Positions 11,591 through 22,385 of a DNA stretch of 64,000 nt are shown one piece after another. Numbering within the stretch: the stretch's first letter is position 1; each line of letters opens with the position of its first letter. The notes beneath the pieces were generated by a model that saw nothing but the letters and a program-made list of their open reading frames with translations, searched no databases and was not told where the DNA came from. A program made the translations under genes and the position numbers. Source of the stretch: Clarireedia homoeocarpa (Eukaryota; Ascomycota; Leotiomycetes; Helotiales; Rutstroemiaceae); contig LNKV01000030.1 of the NCBI GenBank assembly GCA_001465935.1, positions 317,443 through 381,442 of the forward strand. Direction: 5' to 3'.

Positions 11591-11749
11591 CACACCACCA
11601 CCAGCACCACAACCACCACCTCTGCCTCCTGCATATACGTATCTTTGTCTACAGCACGACCGCCATCACCACCATATCTTCCACCTCCACCTCCACCTCC
11701 CTCTCCTCTCCGAAAAAAAAAAAAAAAAAAAATCCTCAATCCTTCCGTC

Positions 11750-11750
11750 C

Positions 11751-11784
<34 letters not shown>
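11750..11784. repeat. (CAA)n microsatellite in SRPK leader
   Basis: About eleven ACA/CAA units, flanked by an A tract upstream and long C tracts downstream (11815-11841), about 120 bp before the kinase ATG. Confidence 0.9.
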
Positions 11785-11898
11785 CTGGAGTACAGAATAC
11801 CCCTCTCCTCCCAACCCCCCCCCCCCCCCTCTCCCCCCCCCCTTCGACCCGACCCCGACCAACCCACCCACGAAATTTAATCAACGACAAACACAATA

Positions 11899-13988
11899 AT
11901 GAATGGAGCGCAGATAAAAAATGCTGCCATTGCTAAAGCAAAACAACAAATCGCAAATGCCGCCTCAAATGGGAATGCGAAAAAAAGGAAGAAAGATTCT
12001 TTAAAACCAATCATCACAACCGAGCAAGATGCTGAATCCTCACAAATGGCCTCTCATCAAGCCCATGCAGGGTAAGTTTTAAGACTAAATGTCCATATGT
12101 CCCACTTTCCCGACCTCCAACTCTCTTTTCCTTCAGTGCAGCGCCTCACAATATAAACACATCCAACATCGGCGGCGCAAAATGTTCTCTTCTAATTATT
12201 TTCTTTCAAAATGATGAGTTCCATGCTTCGAAATTTACTAATGAGTATCGACGATGGAAATAGATCATCCGGTACCATGAATCGAGAACCATCATCTTCC
12301 TCATCGAGGGAAGACGCTGCTGAAGCGACGGCCGACGAAGAAGATTCCGAAGATTATTGCAAAGGCGGCTATCACCCCGTGCAGGTGGGTGAAAACTTCA
12401 AGGACGGCAAATATACCGTTGTTCGAAAGTTGGGTTGGGGTCACTTCTCGACCGTCTGGCTCTCCAGGGACAACACCACCCAGAAACATGTCGCTCTGAA
12501 GGTGGTACGGTCGGCAGCGCATTACACGGAAACCGCAATAGACGAAATCAAGTTGCTCAATAAGATTGTGGGTGCGAAGCCAGATCATCCGGGTCGGAAA
12601 CACGTTGTCAGTCTGCTTGACTCGTTCGAACACAAGGGGCCCAACGGCACGCACGTCTGCATGGTGTTTGAGGTTCTCGGAGAGAACCTGTTGGGATTAA
12701 TCAAACGCTGGAATCACCGTGGAATACCCATGCCTCTAGTCAAGCAGATCACCAAACAAGTACTTTTGGGTTTGGATTATCTGCACAGGGAGTGCGGCAT
12801 TATACACACAGATCTGAAGCCCGAGAATGTGCTGATAGAGATCGGCGATGTGGAACAAATTGTTAAGTCGTGTGTGAAAGAAGAGACGGGTAAGGAGAAG
12901 GAAGACAACAGAAATGGACGAAGAAGACGCCGGACGCTCATTACCGGAAGTCAGCCGTTACCGAGTCCATTGAATGCCAGCTTCAGCCAGGCAGATGTGT
13001 CAAGATTCCCTGGCAGCACACCAGGCTCACATGGAAGTTTAAACCAGATTTTAAATGAAGGTGAGTTCCTTTTACTGTCATACCTTCAGATTGCCTTCCG
13101 CGGGACTAATGTTTTTGGTGCAATCCAGGGCGCTCCAACAACTCATCCCCCCAGAAGGAGAAATCGGATGAGGAAAACCACAATAAAAGAGAGAAGACTG
13201 CGTATGTACCTCTGCTTAGCTATCAAAACTGCGCAATGCTAACATATTGTAGCGATATCCTTACAGATAAGGTGTCTGGCATATCACTCGACAAATCCTC
13301 GAGCGAGAAGAAGAAGCCTGAGGAACAATTCGATATAATATCGGTGAAGATAGCGGATCTTGGAAATGCATGCTGGACGGGACATCACTTTACAAACGAC
13401 ATCCAAACTCGACAATATCGATCTCCGGAGGTTATCTTGGGTGCTAAATGGGGTGCTAGTACTGATGTATGGAGTATGGCTGCTATGGTATGTTTACTCA
13501 TGACTTTCTCAAATACGAAGCAATATTCTAACGTTACAAACTCCCAGGTCTTTGAACTAATCACTGGTGACTACCTCTTCGATCCTCAATCCGGCACAAA
13601 ATATGGCAAGGATGATGACCACATTGCACAAATCATTGAGCTTCTGGGCCCCTTCCCCAAATCTCTCTGTCTCTCAGGGAAATGGTCACAAGAGATCTTC
13701 AACCGCAAAGGCGAGCTGCGAAATATCCATAGGTTACGTCATTGGGCGCTGCCAGATGTGTTGAAGGAAAAATACCATTTCCTACCAGAAGAGGCAAAGA
13801 AGATAGCAGATTTCTTGACACCGATGTTGGAGCTGACGCCGGAGAAGAGAGCGAATGCGGGAGGTATGGCGGGTGCTGAGTGGTTGGAGGATGCAGCGGG
13901 TATGAAGGGTGTGAAGATTGAGGGACTGGAGGTGGGGAGCAGAGGGGAGGGCATCGAGGGGTGGGCGAGTGAGGTTAAGAAGAGGTAG
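11899..13988 (+). CDS. SR-protein kinase (SRPK / Sky1 / Dsk1 family), 587 aa
   Basis: Five-exon model: 11899-12071, 12219-13060, 13129-13201, 13253-13487, 13548-13988. It closes in phase to 587 aa. The kinase domain starts about residue 122: Gly loop LGWGHFSTVW, catalytic-lobe Lys in VALKVV, HTDLKPEN in the catalytic loop (the His-Thr-Asp variant typical of SRPKs), DLGNACW in place of DFG (also SRPK-specific), and RSPEVILG. Between the lobes lies a basic/Ser spacer of roughly 150 residues, as in the family. It should phosphorylate Arg-Ser domains of splicing and mRNA-export factors. The first intron is the weakest part: the obvious acceptor at 12136 leads to a stop, while one at 12218 (GATGAG) restores frame. 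Alternatively translation starts at the ATG at 12211. The gene has a long repeat-rich leader. Confidence 0.92.
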
Positions 13989-14294
13989 TGGATGGTGGGG
14001 GGGGAAGGGTGAAGGGTTTGAGGGGAGGTGGTGTGATGGAGTGGATTGGAGCAAAGGGAAAAGCGGGGATTCTTTTGTTTTTTTTAGAGAATACTATGGA
14101 GAGAGTGATGAAGGAAAAGACGGATATGGTTCTGGTAGTGATGATATGCCGTGTTATACTGTAGAACTGGTTCCTATCCGGATTTGATGTTGGGGGAAGT
14201 GGGGATTGGGTAGGTAGTACTCACTTGCGTGCACGCGTGGTTGTCTCACTCACTGCTATTATTTTTTTTTCATTTTCCTTTTTTTTGGTGGCTG

Positions 14295-14572
14295 CTTGAT
14301 GGATGGATGGATGGATGGGATGCACAGATGGAACGGAACGGAACGGAACGGAATGGAATGGAATGGAATGGTATATGACGATGAACAAACAACTGAACTG
14401 AACTGAACCGAACTGAACAAATAGATGGATGTATGCATGTATGTATGTATGTATGTATGTGCTTGTTGTGTTGTCTTTGTCTTGTCTTGTCTTATAATGA
14501 TGATGTTGATGTTGATGCTGCTGTTGTTGTTGTTGTTGATTCTATAAATGAATGAATGAATGAATGAATGTT
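14295..14572. repeat. Compound microsatellite block
   Basis: Successive short arrays of GATG, GGAAC passing into GGAAT, ACTGA, TATG, TTG/TGTTGA and TGAA units within 280 bp. Confidence 0.85.
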
Positions 14573-15072
14573 GCAAAGTTTTATATGATTGCGAGATGGG
14601 GAGGGGGGGAAGGAGGAGAGGGGGAGGGAGGGGGATGATATATAGATTTTTTTTATTTTTTTTATTTTATTTTATTTTTTTATTTTTTTTGGGGGACGGC
14701 TGTCTATGTTGGTTGGTGTTGGTGTTGGTGTTGGTGTTTACTTGATTGACTAAGTGATGGATGGATGGATGGATGGGTGGGTGGGTAGGTTGTTGTGTAT
14801 GTGTGTGTGTATGTATGTATGTATAGTGAGTGAGTGAGTGCTGTTTGTTTGTTTGTTGGTAGTGATAGATTGGATTGTATTGGATTGTACCTCAGTTATG
14901 ACGATGATGATGACGATGACGATGACGATGATGATACAGGAAGAGAGACCAGACAACTAACTAACCAACCAACTACAACTACACCCACGAATAACTCCCT
15001 ACCCTACCACCAGCACCAAGCGGGGGATTTTCGCCAATGACGCCGGAGACTCCTATCCTATCCTATCCCAAC

Positions 15073-15130
15073 CTCCCCTCCCTTTCCCTTTCCCTTTCCC
15101 TTTCCCTTTCCCTTTCCCTTTCCCTTTCCT
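15073..15130. repeat. (TTTCCC)n hexamer array
   Basis: About nine copies of TTTCCC. It differs from the fungal telomere unit (CCCTAA/TTAGGG), so it is an ordinary satellite. Confidence 0.9.
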
Positions 15131-15351
15131 TTTCCCTGTCCCTGCCTTCAATCCTGTATCCTGTATTTTGTGTCTATACATACATTACCCAAACCCTCAA
15201 ACCTATTTCCTCTCTATATGGCGCTATAGATTATCATCTTTTCTGGTGATATACCTTCTTCTTTTCCACTTGCCACGCTCTCCTTCTCGTGTTTGTCTGA
15301 TCTCAATATTGCATGTAGAGTAGGGGAATTGGCATCTACATTCACAATAGC

Positions 15352-16980
15352 CTACTCCAACCTCCATCTATCCGCCTCTCTATCTCTCCTCCCTATACGC
15401 CCTCGACTCGGACTCCTCCCGGCGCCCGCTGTATTCCTACTCTCGCCCCTCTTCTTACTCGGGCTCCTCCCTTCCAGCATCATGTTATCACCGTATTCGC
15501 CCCTACCATCACCCCCCATATGCCCGTTCCCCAACATTCCCGTCCCCGCACCAAACATGCTCCTCCCACCCGCAGCTGCAGAAGAAGGCCAGGGTTCGTA
15601 ACCCTGCTGTCCGGGTGCTGGTGTATGGGACCAGATAGAAGGGGTTGGTGGCGGGAAGTAGGGGGCTTGTTGGAGGTGGGCTTGTGGATGCTGAGGAGGG
15701 TGGAGGTGGGATTTCGAGCGGAACATTCCGAAGGCGAGATTGTTGGTTATGATTGTTACTGTGATGAAGAGAACGAGGGAGATCTGGAATTAGAGGGGGG
15801 TTGTTAGTTAGGTGTTAGAAGTAGGAGGCGGGGGGGAGGGGGGGAAGAGGGGAAGAGTGGGAAATGGAATGACAAATGAATGCCGGGAAGAAAACGGTAA
15901 ACTAACCATAGCTTTGTAACTAATTGGCTCAATAAAACTGTTGAAGATCTCCGCAAATGTCTTTGCGCTAATCCTCGCTCGGCCAACACTGTTTGGATCT
16001 CTGTTCATACATCGTTCCCAGTTCTCACACACGGCCTCGAGTGCTGGTAATCGTGCGTCCATTCCACACCTATTGTCTGTGTAGTCCTTGGCGCATTTTG
16101 CGATTTCAGCAAGCACAGATGCGGTAGCATCTTCAGAAGCTTTATCGACATCGCTACGGATAGTGGTCCAGAATGTCCAGACACCGAAGATGATCAGAAA
16201 GACCAGGAAAGTGTTGAGCGTAAGTTGTGCATAGTAAGACAGGATATTTGGTAGATTCGGACGGGACTCAATGCCGCTGAGAAAACTTGCAAACCAGCCT
16301 GGTCCCTGGATCCCGCTTTTGCTATTATTGCCCTTACTCTTCGTGCGACTCTCCGTTCGCGATTCCCCTGACTCGCTGTCTGAATCTGAAAAGGAGTTGT
16401 CCCGACGATGACGGCGCATAACGCTGTATTCCTCTCCACGTTGCTGACGCTTGCGCTTCTTCGCAATAGGTGCGCCAAGTGCGCGTTTTCGGTGGTCGAG
16501 ACGGGAACTGGGACTATTGCCTTTGAAAGAAGCGCCGTAGCGACCAAAGAGGGGTTCCCGCTCTGAAGGGCCGGCTTTGAATGGGGTCATGGATCTGGAC
16601 TGCTTGGGAAGGTCGGGAGTGTCTTCTGCGTCGGCGGTGTCTCCGGGAGAGGACTCGACGCCTGATGCTTCGGAGTAAAGGTCAGGATCGAAGGGCTTGC
16701 GAGGGGTAGTGAATGCGGGATTGCGGAAGCTGGGGCCGGCAGTGGACGAATTAGTTATGAAGGAGCTTGAAGGTTTCGTGGGCGATTCAAAAAGTTCTGC
16801 AAGGAATTGTCAATTCTATTGTTCATGTTTCTGCTGTAGCATTTTGGAGTACTTACTTTTTTGACCCTCGGGAGGTTTGAATTGGAGGAAAGGTGAGTTC
16901 TGATCAACTGGACCATTTTTTGTCTGCCATTCAAACTCCATGGGGCTTTCACCAGTCCGCCTTGTTGAATTGCTAAACAT
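15352..16980 (-). CDS. Nuclear-envelope protein Brr6/Brl1, 481 aa
   Basis: Three exons on the minus strand: 16857-16980, 15907-16796, 15352-15783; 481 aa, phases closing (GTAAGT..GCAG; GTTAGT..CCAG). The N-terminal ~230 residues are disordered and basic/Ser-rich (RKRALGAPIAKKRKRQQ could be an NLS). The conserved Brl1/Brr6 domain follows: a first membrane segment (LNTFLVFLIIFGVWTFW), a lumenal loop with four conserved Cys (EIAKCAKDY, DNRCGMD, EAVCENWERCM) that form disulfides in the family, and a second membrane segment (ISLVLFITVTIITNNLAF). The tail is Gly/Pro/Ser-rich. In yeasts these proteins act in nuclear pore complex insertion and nuclear-envelope lipid homeostasis. It is divergent from IWS1. 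Confidence 0.94.
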
Positions 16981-17395
16981 TTTTGCGAATAAGGCGAAGC
17001 AATTATCAAGATCCGAAAGTGAAGCTCGAAACTAATAGCACGAAATCGAATGGTCGAGTACAGAAGTAAGTAAACAAACATTCTGGCTCCTGAGGCAACT
17101 AGGCAACCAATGGAAATTTAAGGTTTTGCGCTAACCTACGCCATCGGGAAGTACTTCTAAAGAAGCTTCAACTTTCTACAAAACGCGACTTTGAACACCG
17201 ATACAATATTTCGAATTCATCTCCTCAAATCTAATCATCGCCTCGAAAGTTGGGTCGCGCTTGTCACCACGAGCATCGGCTGTGTTTATTTCTGCTATAT
17301 CTGCAAGATTCGCTTCAACACAGCAGGATTATTCATATTCGACCACGATAAATAACCTTGCCAACCTCCTTTGTCCTCCTTCACGTCCTACAAAC
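16981..17395. promoter_or_regulatory. Divergent promoter region, Brr6 / IWS1
   Basis: A 415-bp gap between two divergent starts. A CCAAT motif lies near 17105 (AACCAATGG). An open frame upstream of the IWS1 ATG starts only at a TTG and is treated as leader. Confidence 0.4.
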
Positions 17396-18898
17396 ATGTC
17401 GGATTCGGATTTTAATTCGAGGCCTACCACGCCGCTCCCGGAGGCTGGTCATGATGATCAGGACCCCAATAGACCCATTGAACAAGAAAGAGATACACCT
17501 ACACCACCTGCCGCTAATCCAGATCTCGACATGGACGATCTAGACAATGATGATAAGCCATCCTTAGAGTCGGGTGATGATTCAGATCTTTCAGAGGTCG
17601 ATGAAGCTGAATTTGCCGAGTTCGATCCGAATACCGTTGCGTTGGAAGACAGACCTGCAGTCGGTATTGATGAAGATGTCGCGAAGACATTGAAGGCGAG
17701 CAAGCGCAAGCGTGCAGAAGGAGAGGCTAAAAAGTCCAAGGAGGGAAAGAGGGAAAAGAAGAAGAGACCTCGCAGGGATTCGGATGAGGATCCGGATGGA
17801 ATGGAGGTGGATGGAAAGAGGGTTCGAAAGCCAAAGAGAATTGACGGTGATGGGGATAGAGATAGGCCGAGAGAACGAAGAAAGGCGACGCCGGAGCCAG
17901 AAAATGAAGAAAACCTTACGCCAGAAGAGAGGAGACGTAGAGCCTTGGACAGAGCTATGGATGCTGCTCTGAAGAATCCCAACAAGAGGAGAAGAAAGAA
18001 GGATGAGGTGGTATGTATTACGAACTCCACCACAAATGATGAATCTAATGGTATGATAGGATCTCGAAGAAGCATTCGATGATGAAATCGCAGCTCTCAA
18101 GATTCGAATGGAGGAGGCATGTCAAGCAGACAACATCGCACGGGAGAACAACAAACCCGCAACCAATAAACTTGAAATGCTACCCGAAGTTGTTGCTCTC
18201 CTCAACAGAAACACCATTCAACATTCCATTGTGGACCCCGACACCAACTTCCTCCAATCCGTCAAATTTTTCCTGGAGCCCCTCAACGATGGAAGTCTAC
18301 CAGCCTACAACATTCAGCGCGATCTATTTACAGCTCTTGCACGTCTACCGATCGAAAAAGAAGCACTCCTAAGCAGTGGAATCGGCAAAGTCGTACTTTA
18401 TTACACTAAAAGCAAGAAGCCAGAAATTGGCATCAAGAGAATCGCAGAACGACTCTTAGGAGAATGGTCTCGACCAATCTTGAAGCGCAGTGACGATTAC
18501 AAGAAGCGTAAAGTCGCAACCAAAGAATTCGATCATCAGTATGTCCCCCCTAACCCATTCCATATCTATCCACTTGATACACCCATACTAACCATTCCTC
18601 CACTTCCAGAGCAGCACAACTCGCCCTTCGCCCCTCCGGCACCCAATCTAGCCAAATGCCCTCTTCCTCTCAAAGATCTCAACTCTCAGCGCGCGATATC
18701 GAGCGTCAACGTCTTCTGGCGCCAAAGATCATCAGCAACAGAGCCAGGATGGAAACATCGAATACGAGTTATACAGTTGCGCCGAGAAGTAACTTTGACC
18801 CGAGTAGAGGCGTTGATCCAAATTCTAGGCCGATTGGGGCCGGTGGAATGGAGGCATTTAGGAAGATGACGGCGAAGCAGGGGAAGAAAAGGGGTTAG
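17396..18898 (+). CDS. IWS1: Transcription elongation factor Spn1/IWS1, 460 aa
   Basis: Three exons: 17396-18010, 18060-18538, 18610-18898; 460 aa, in phase (GTATGT..ATAG; GTATGT..CCAG). The first ~200 residues are acidic then basic, Asp/Ser- and Lys/Arg-rich, as in the family. The conserved core (about residues 205-365) is the TFIIS N-terminal-type helical bundle: LEEAFDDEIAALKIRMEEAC, LPEVVALLNRN, FLEPLNDGSLPAYNIQRDLF, SGIGKVVLYYTKS, RIAERLLGEWSRPI. The C-terminus carries SYTVAPRSNFDP..GAGGMEAFRKM, a typical Spn1 tail. It binds Spt6 and RNA polymerase II during elongation and mRNA processing. I chose ATG 17396 because the longer frame has only a TTG upstream. Confidence 0.95.
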
Positions 18899-19484
18899 GA
18901 TGTGTGTCTGTTGTAGAGGCGGGATAAAGTATTGGGGAACGGTGATGAAGTGAGGTTAAGGGGGACGGGAATTGTATTATTGATTTGAGAGGCCACGACG
19001 ATGAATGATGGTTTGAAATGGCTGGGCGTTCCTCTAGGCGATTTTTCTATCTCTCCGGTGCGTGTGCGTGTATGTGAGAGCACGATATTACCAAATCACA
19101 ACGGAAGGAAGAGATGATAAAAAAAGATATTTTATTTAATGCACGCATCCATTCATTCCTAGGTAAAATGAATAATTAGCCAGAAGCAGAACCAGAACCA
19201 GAATGGAAAGAAAGTATTGTCAATACCAATATACTATGAAGGCAAGACAAGGTACCGAGAATGAAAGTTCGAAGGCAGTTCGTATTTTACGGGAGGAAAT
19301 AGAAAAATGGCTCGAAATAATGAAGTGTGTAGGCGTGGTGTCAAGCTCTAACGTACTTACTTGCCTTGCCTTTCCATATAAATCCTATGGACATGACATT
19401 CTTTAGTTCGCCTAAGTTACATCTCTATTTTTGTTTCATTTTTTTCTGTTCTGTTGCGTTAGGTAGATGTGGATGTGCATGTAA

Positions 19485-19486
<2 letters not shown>

Positions 19487-19525
<39 letters not shown>
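19487..19525. repeat. (TA)n microsatellite
   Basis: About 19 TA units; it could form a cruciform or S1-sensitive site. Confidence 0.95.
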
Positions 19526-19528
<3 letters not shown>

Positions 19529-20033
19529 CAATTACTTCCCCTCTCCCCGCGAGCCCCTCGCTCGCCTCCTTGTTCGAGCTTATTTTATTCCCATTCTTAT
19601 TCCCGGCTTCCTAAAAATTCTCTTATGTTACATAAATACACTTACTTTTCCTTCCGTTTTGACTTTTCGTGTTCGTGTGTTTCTCCTGAGACATGTTATG
19701 TGTGCGAGGCGGTATTTGTATACGGAGGGGATGGGGAGGGGGAAGGAAATAGGCGAACTCCGATCGGGGAATTGGACTGGCTGAGTGAGGCTTGTTTCAT
19801 ATGTCCGGTGCGTGCGGTGGTACGTTGGGGCGGGAAAAAAAAGCTTTCTTTGGAAAATAAAACTCCTTTACGGGTTTGTTGGGGAGTGAGAACGGCGTGT
19901 GATCTGAGATTGGGGGTGGTATGGAGTGAATGTCTGGTGGTGTGGTTGTCTCCTGATGTTAGGGGGAGGTGTGTATGAGGGTTGGGTTGGGTTAGGCGCT
20001 CGGCTTGGGTTTCGGTAATCCAATTGTGTGAGT

Positions 20034-20063
20034 GAGTGGGTGAGTGGGTGAGTGGGTGAGTGA
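20034..20063. repeat. (GAGTGGGT)n array
   Basis: About four copies of an 8-bp unit; flanking DNA is also GT/GA-rich. Confidence 0.8.
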
Positions 20064-21126
20064 GTCATATCTGAGGTTGTGGGATTGTGAGGTCCGGGTT
20101 GTTGTGTTTGAGAGGAGAGACGGCGAGGGGGGTGAGGGAGTGAGAGGGTGAGAAGGAGGTTGGGGGGGGGGATGGTGCTGGTGATTGTGCCAAAACTTAT
20201 GTCGCCATTGTGTGGTGTGGTGTGATGCGACTGCGATGTGATGGGGAGGAGAACGGTATGGCATGGAAAGGGAAAGTTATGGAGAAGATCAAGGGGCTAC
20301 GAACTTGATGGCGATGGCGAATGTTACGGAAAGTGAAGGTAAGAGAGGGACGATTTTTGGAGGGAGGCAACATGATGAAAGTACACGTGGAAGCTAATGG
20401 AACTAGCTAGGAGCTGCTTTGAGTTTCACAGGTGTGTAATGAGAAGACTACTGGAGAAAAGATATGGGGATATGATGCAGTGTGGAAGATGCGAGAAGAC
20501 AATAGTTGCAGATTACGGTATATAATTCATTGAATGTGCGTTTTAGTTGCTGAGGATATACATTCTAGTGAGTGTAGATCGCACTGGAAAATGAAAGGAC
20601 GAAAGTTACAAAGGGGTCAATTTTACACCTTTGAAATCTAGGTTAGGTGCCCCATCTCATGGCGGAAGGGCGAAGGGAAATCTGAGAGGTGAGGTTTCTT
20701 TTTAAGACTATGTAGTTACCGGTAGATAGATGTGGGTTGGCTGTGTAACAGTGCGTCTGTATTTTCCAGCTATGTTTAGCAACGTCCGTCCGAGTTCCTG
20801 CATATCTGCTTACCTTCATCTATTCCTCATTCTTATCCGATTGGTCATGTTAAGAGATATTTGCCTCATCTGATGTTCCTGGGTGCCCAGGGTGATATGA
20901 AAGAATTTGTTGCACATCTCAAAAATAGTTCTTCTGAGGTAAAAGAGCTGCGAACGCTTCATTCAGTCCACATGCGATCAAGGGAAGACTCACCGCCTTT
21001 CAACGGAGGACGAAGCGCCTTGAGTTCAAACGCTGTCTACTCTCTCGCTTGCCAGAGGGGGGAAGAATGAGTGGACTACTCTCAAACCCTCGGCATTGCT
21101 CATCTTACCTTAAATGAGGACACACT

Positions 21127-22385
21127 TCATCGCTGTATGTGGATGAATACAGCCAGTAAGATCCTCGTTTCTGTACCTTTGGGCTTATGAACGAGCACGC
21201 ATAGCAGAGAACCTAGGCCACTATCCCTGATCATTGCTATGCAGCTCGCAAAATTCTTCCGGGTCTCGGAAATAGCAGTTGTTGCCACTTGGATCAGGAG
21301 ATATACAGATGGTTGGGCAAGTATTTGGCGCTGAAAAGAGGGCTCTGCATAGTAAATGAGCGGAGCCGATTGCCTGACCATATTTAGAGCTGTTCCCCGG
21401 CGCCTGCAGTGAGATCGTTGTCGGAAATGCTCTTTGACGCATGCTCGTTTCCGTAGTTGAAGATCTCTGTCATCTCTCGTATCCCTCAAAATGCGTCTAT
21501 TAATATACGCAACACGTAGCCAAGAGTTCAGACAATGACTGGAGCACAGTACTCGTCGATGAATTTCCCGATGACGCTTAGGAGTGGAAGCGATATATAA
21601 ACTCAGTTTATCATCAGCTAGCTTGCTTCCGTTGCGAAGAGAATCTCGCGAAGAGTGTTCAATAATAATGTTGCTGCTGAGACTCTCTCTAATGTATTGA
21701 AGGTAAGGCATAGGGATGGCCAATGTTGATAAGGCCAATTCAAATGAATTCAACTCCGATTGCCTGAGATTGGTCACACAATCAGTCACTCTTGATGATT
21801 TTCCACCAGAACGGGCTTCACCAGCCGTGGGAATGACATAAGATGAGCTCGATAGGAGCATTTTGCACAGAAAAGTATGCCGGATCTTCCTGCTGGGGAA
21901 GAAATGCCAGCTCCCAAGGCCATCCATATCGAGAGAAGCAGCGATAGGCTCCAAGAAAAGCCTGTGCTTTCACGTTCCGCTGTGTCCCCTCTCAGCCGTT
22001 TGCTATTTACTTTTTTGGTATTTGGGATCGTCATCCAATAGTGTACTCTCAGTTAGTCCCGTTAATAGAAATTTGCCATTACACAGCATGCCAAACGGCT
22101 TCACTACCGGTGTCTTATTCGAGAAATCTTCGAGAAGCCGACATCGTCACAGACCTCTGTGCCGCTTGGACCCTACACATATACCTGTGAACTCGACGGA
22201 AACACAGCATCGGAGATCTCTTGTACGACTGGCAACACTCGGCATCTGTGTTCATAATATAGTAGGTAGTCGCATCCGGTCGGCGATCGCAGTGATTGCT
22301 TCCTGTGGAGAGCAGAGGACTGCAGAATACTTATGCAGGCGAGTAGCAAGAGCGATGTAGAGGAAGAGCCATATCGTGTGGCCAT
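21127..22385 (-). pseudogene. Possible decayed coding region, unrecognised
   Basis: On the minus strand one frame stays open for 275 codons (21127-21954). Upstream, to about 22385, the same strand reads as protein-like blocks separated by a few stops, for example WLFLYIALATRLHKYSAVL (near 22370) and KTPVVKPFGMLCNGKFLL (near 22110). No intron set was found that removes all the stops. It may be an old gene with point lesions or an unannotated spliced gene. No family is recognised; the long frame has many Arg/Ser/His and no domain I can name, and chance is not excluded. Confidence 0.25.

Larger units (their letters stand above)
9695..11897. other. Repeat-rich intergenic region and SRPK leader
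   Basis: There is no gene in 2.2 kb. 9695-10020 is probably the golgin 3' UTR. Then come GAGT/GATT-type repeats, a 32-A tract, TG and TA microsatellites, CTACA/CACCACAACTA repeats (11440-11590), an A tract (11715-11731), a CAA tract (11750-11784) and C tracts (11815-11841). The last 600 bases are pyrimidine/CA-rich and probably the long transcribed leader of the kinase gene. Open frames here encode only Pro/Thr/His-rich or Val-rich low complexity and are rejected. Confidence 0.6.
13989..15351. other. Microsatellite-dense intergenic region
   Basis: No gene lies between the converging ends of the SR-protein kinase and Brr6. The stretch packs many different simple repeats: GATG, GGAAC/GGAAT, ACTGA, TATG, TTG, TGAA, T tracts, GGAT/GGGT, GATGAC and TTTCCC. 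The short frames across it are low-complexity by-products. Confidence 0.75.
18899..21126. other. Gene-free stretch with simple repeats
   Basis: About 2.2 kb: 3' UTR of IWS1, a TA microsatellite (19487-19525), GAGTGGGT units (20034-20063) and short GA/GT-rich runs. A 69-codon plus frame at 20861-21070 has no recognisable motif. No RNA gene is seen. Confidence 0.5.

Noticed and set aside
11297..11899. 200-codon plus frame rich in Thr, His and Pro before the kinase gene
   Set aside because: It is encoded only by CT/CA microsatellites, and similar low-complexity frames are open in parallel. No protein-like segment.
15073..15130. Telomere-like array
   Set aside because: The unit is TTTCCC, not TTAGGG/CCCTAA, and it lies between genes.
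17261..17395. N-terminal extension of IWS1
   Set aside because: The frame opens at TTG; the ATG at 17396 starts the conserved MSDSDF-type acidic N-terminus.
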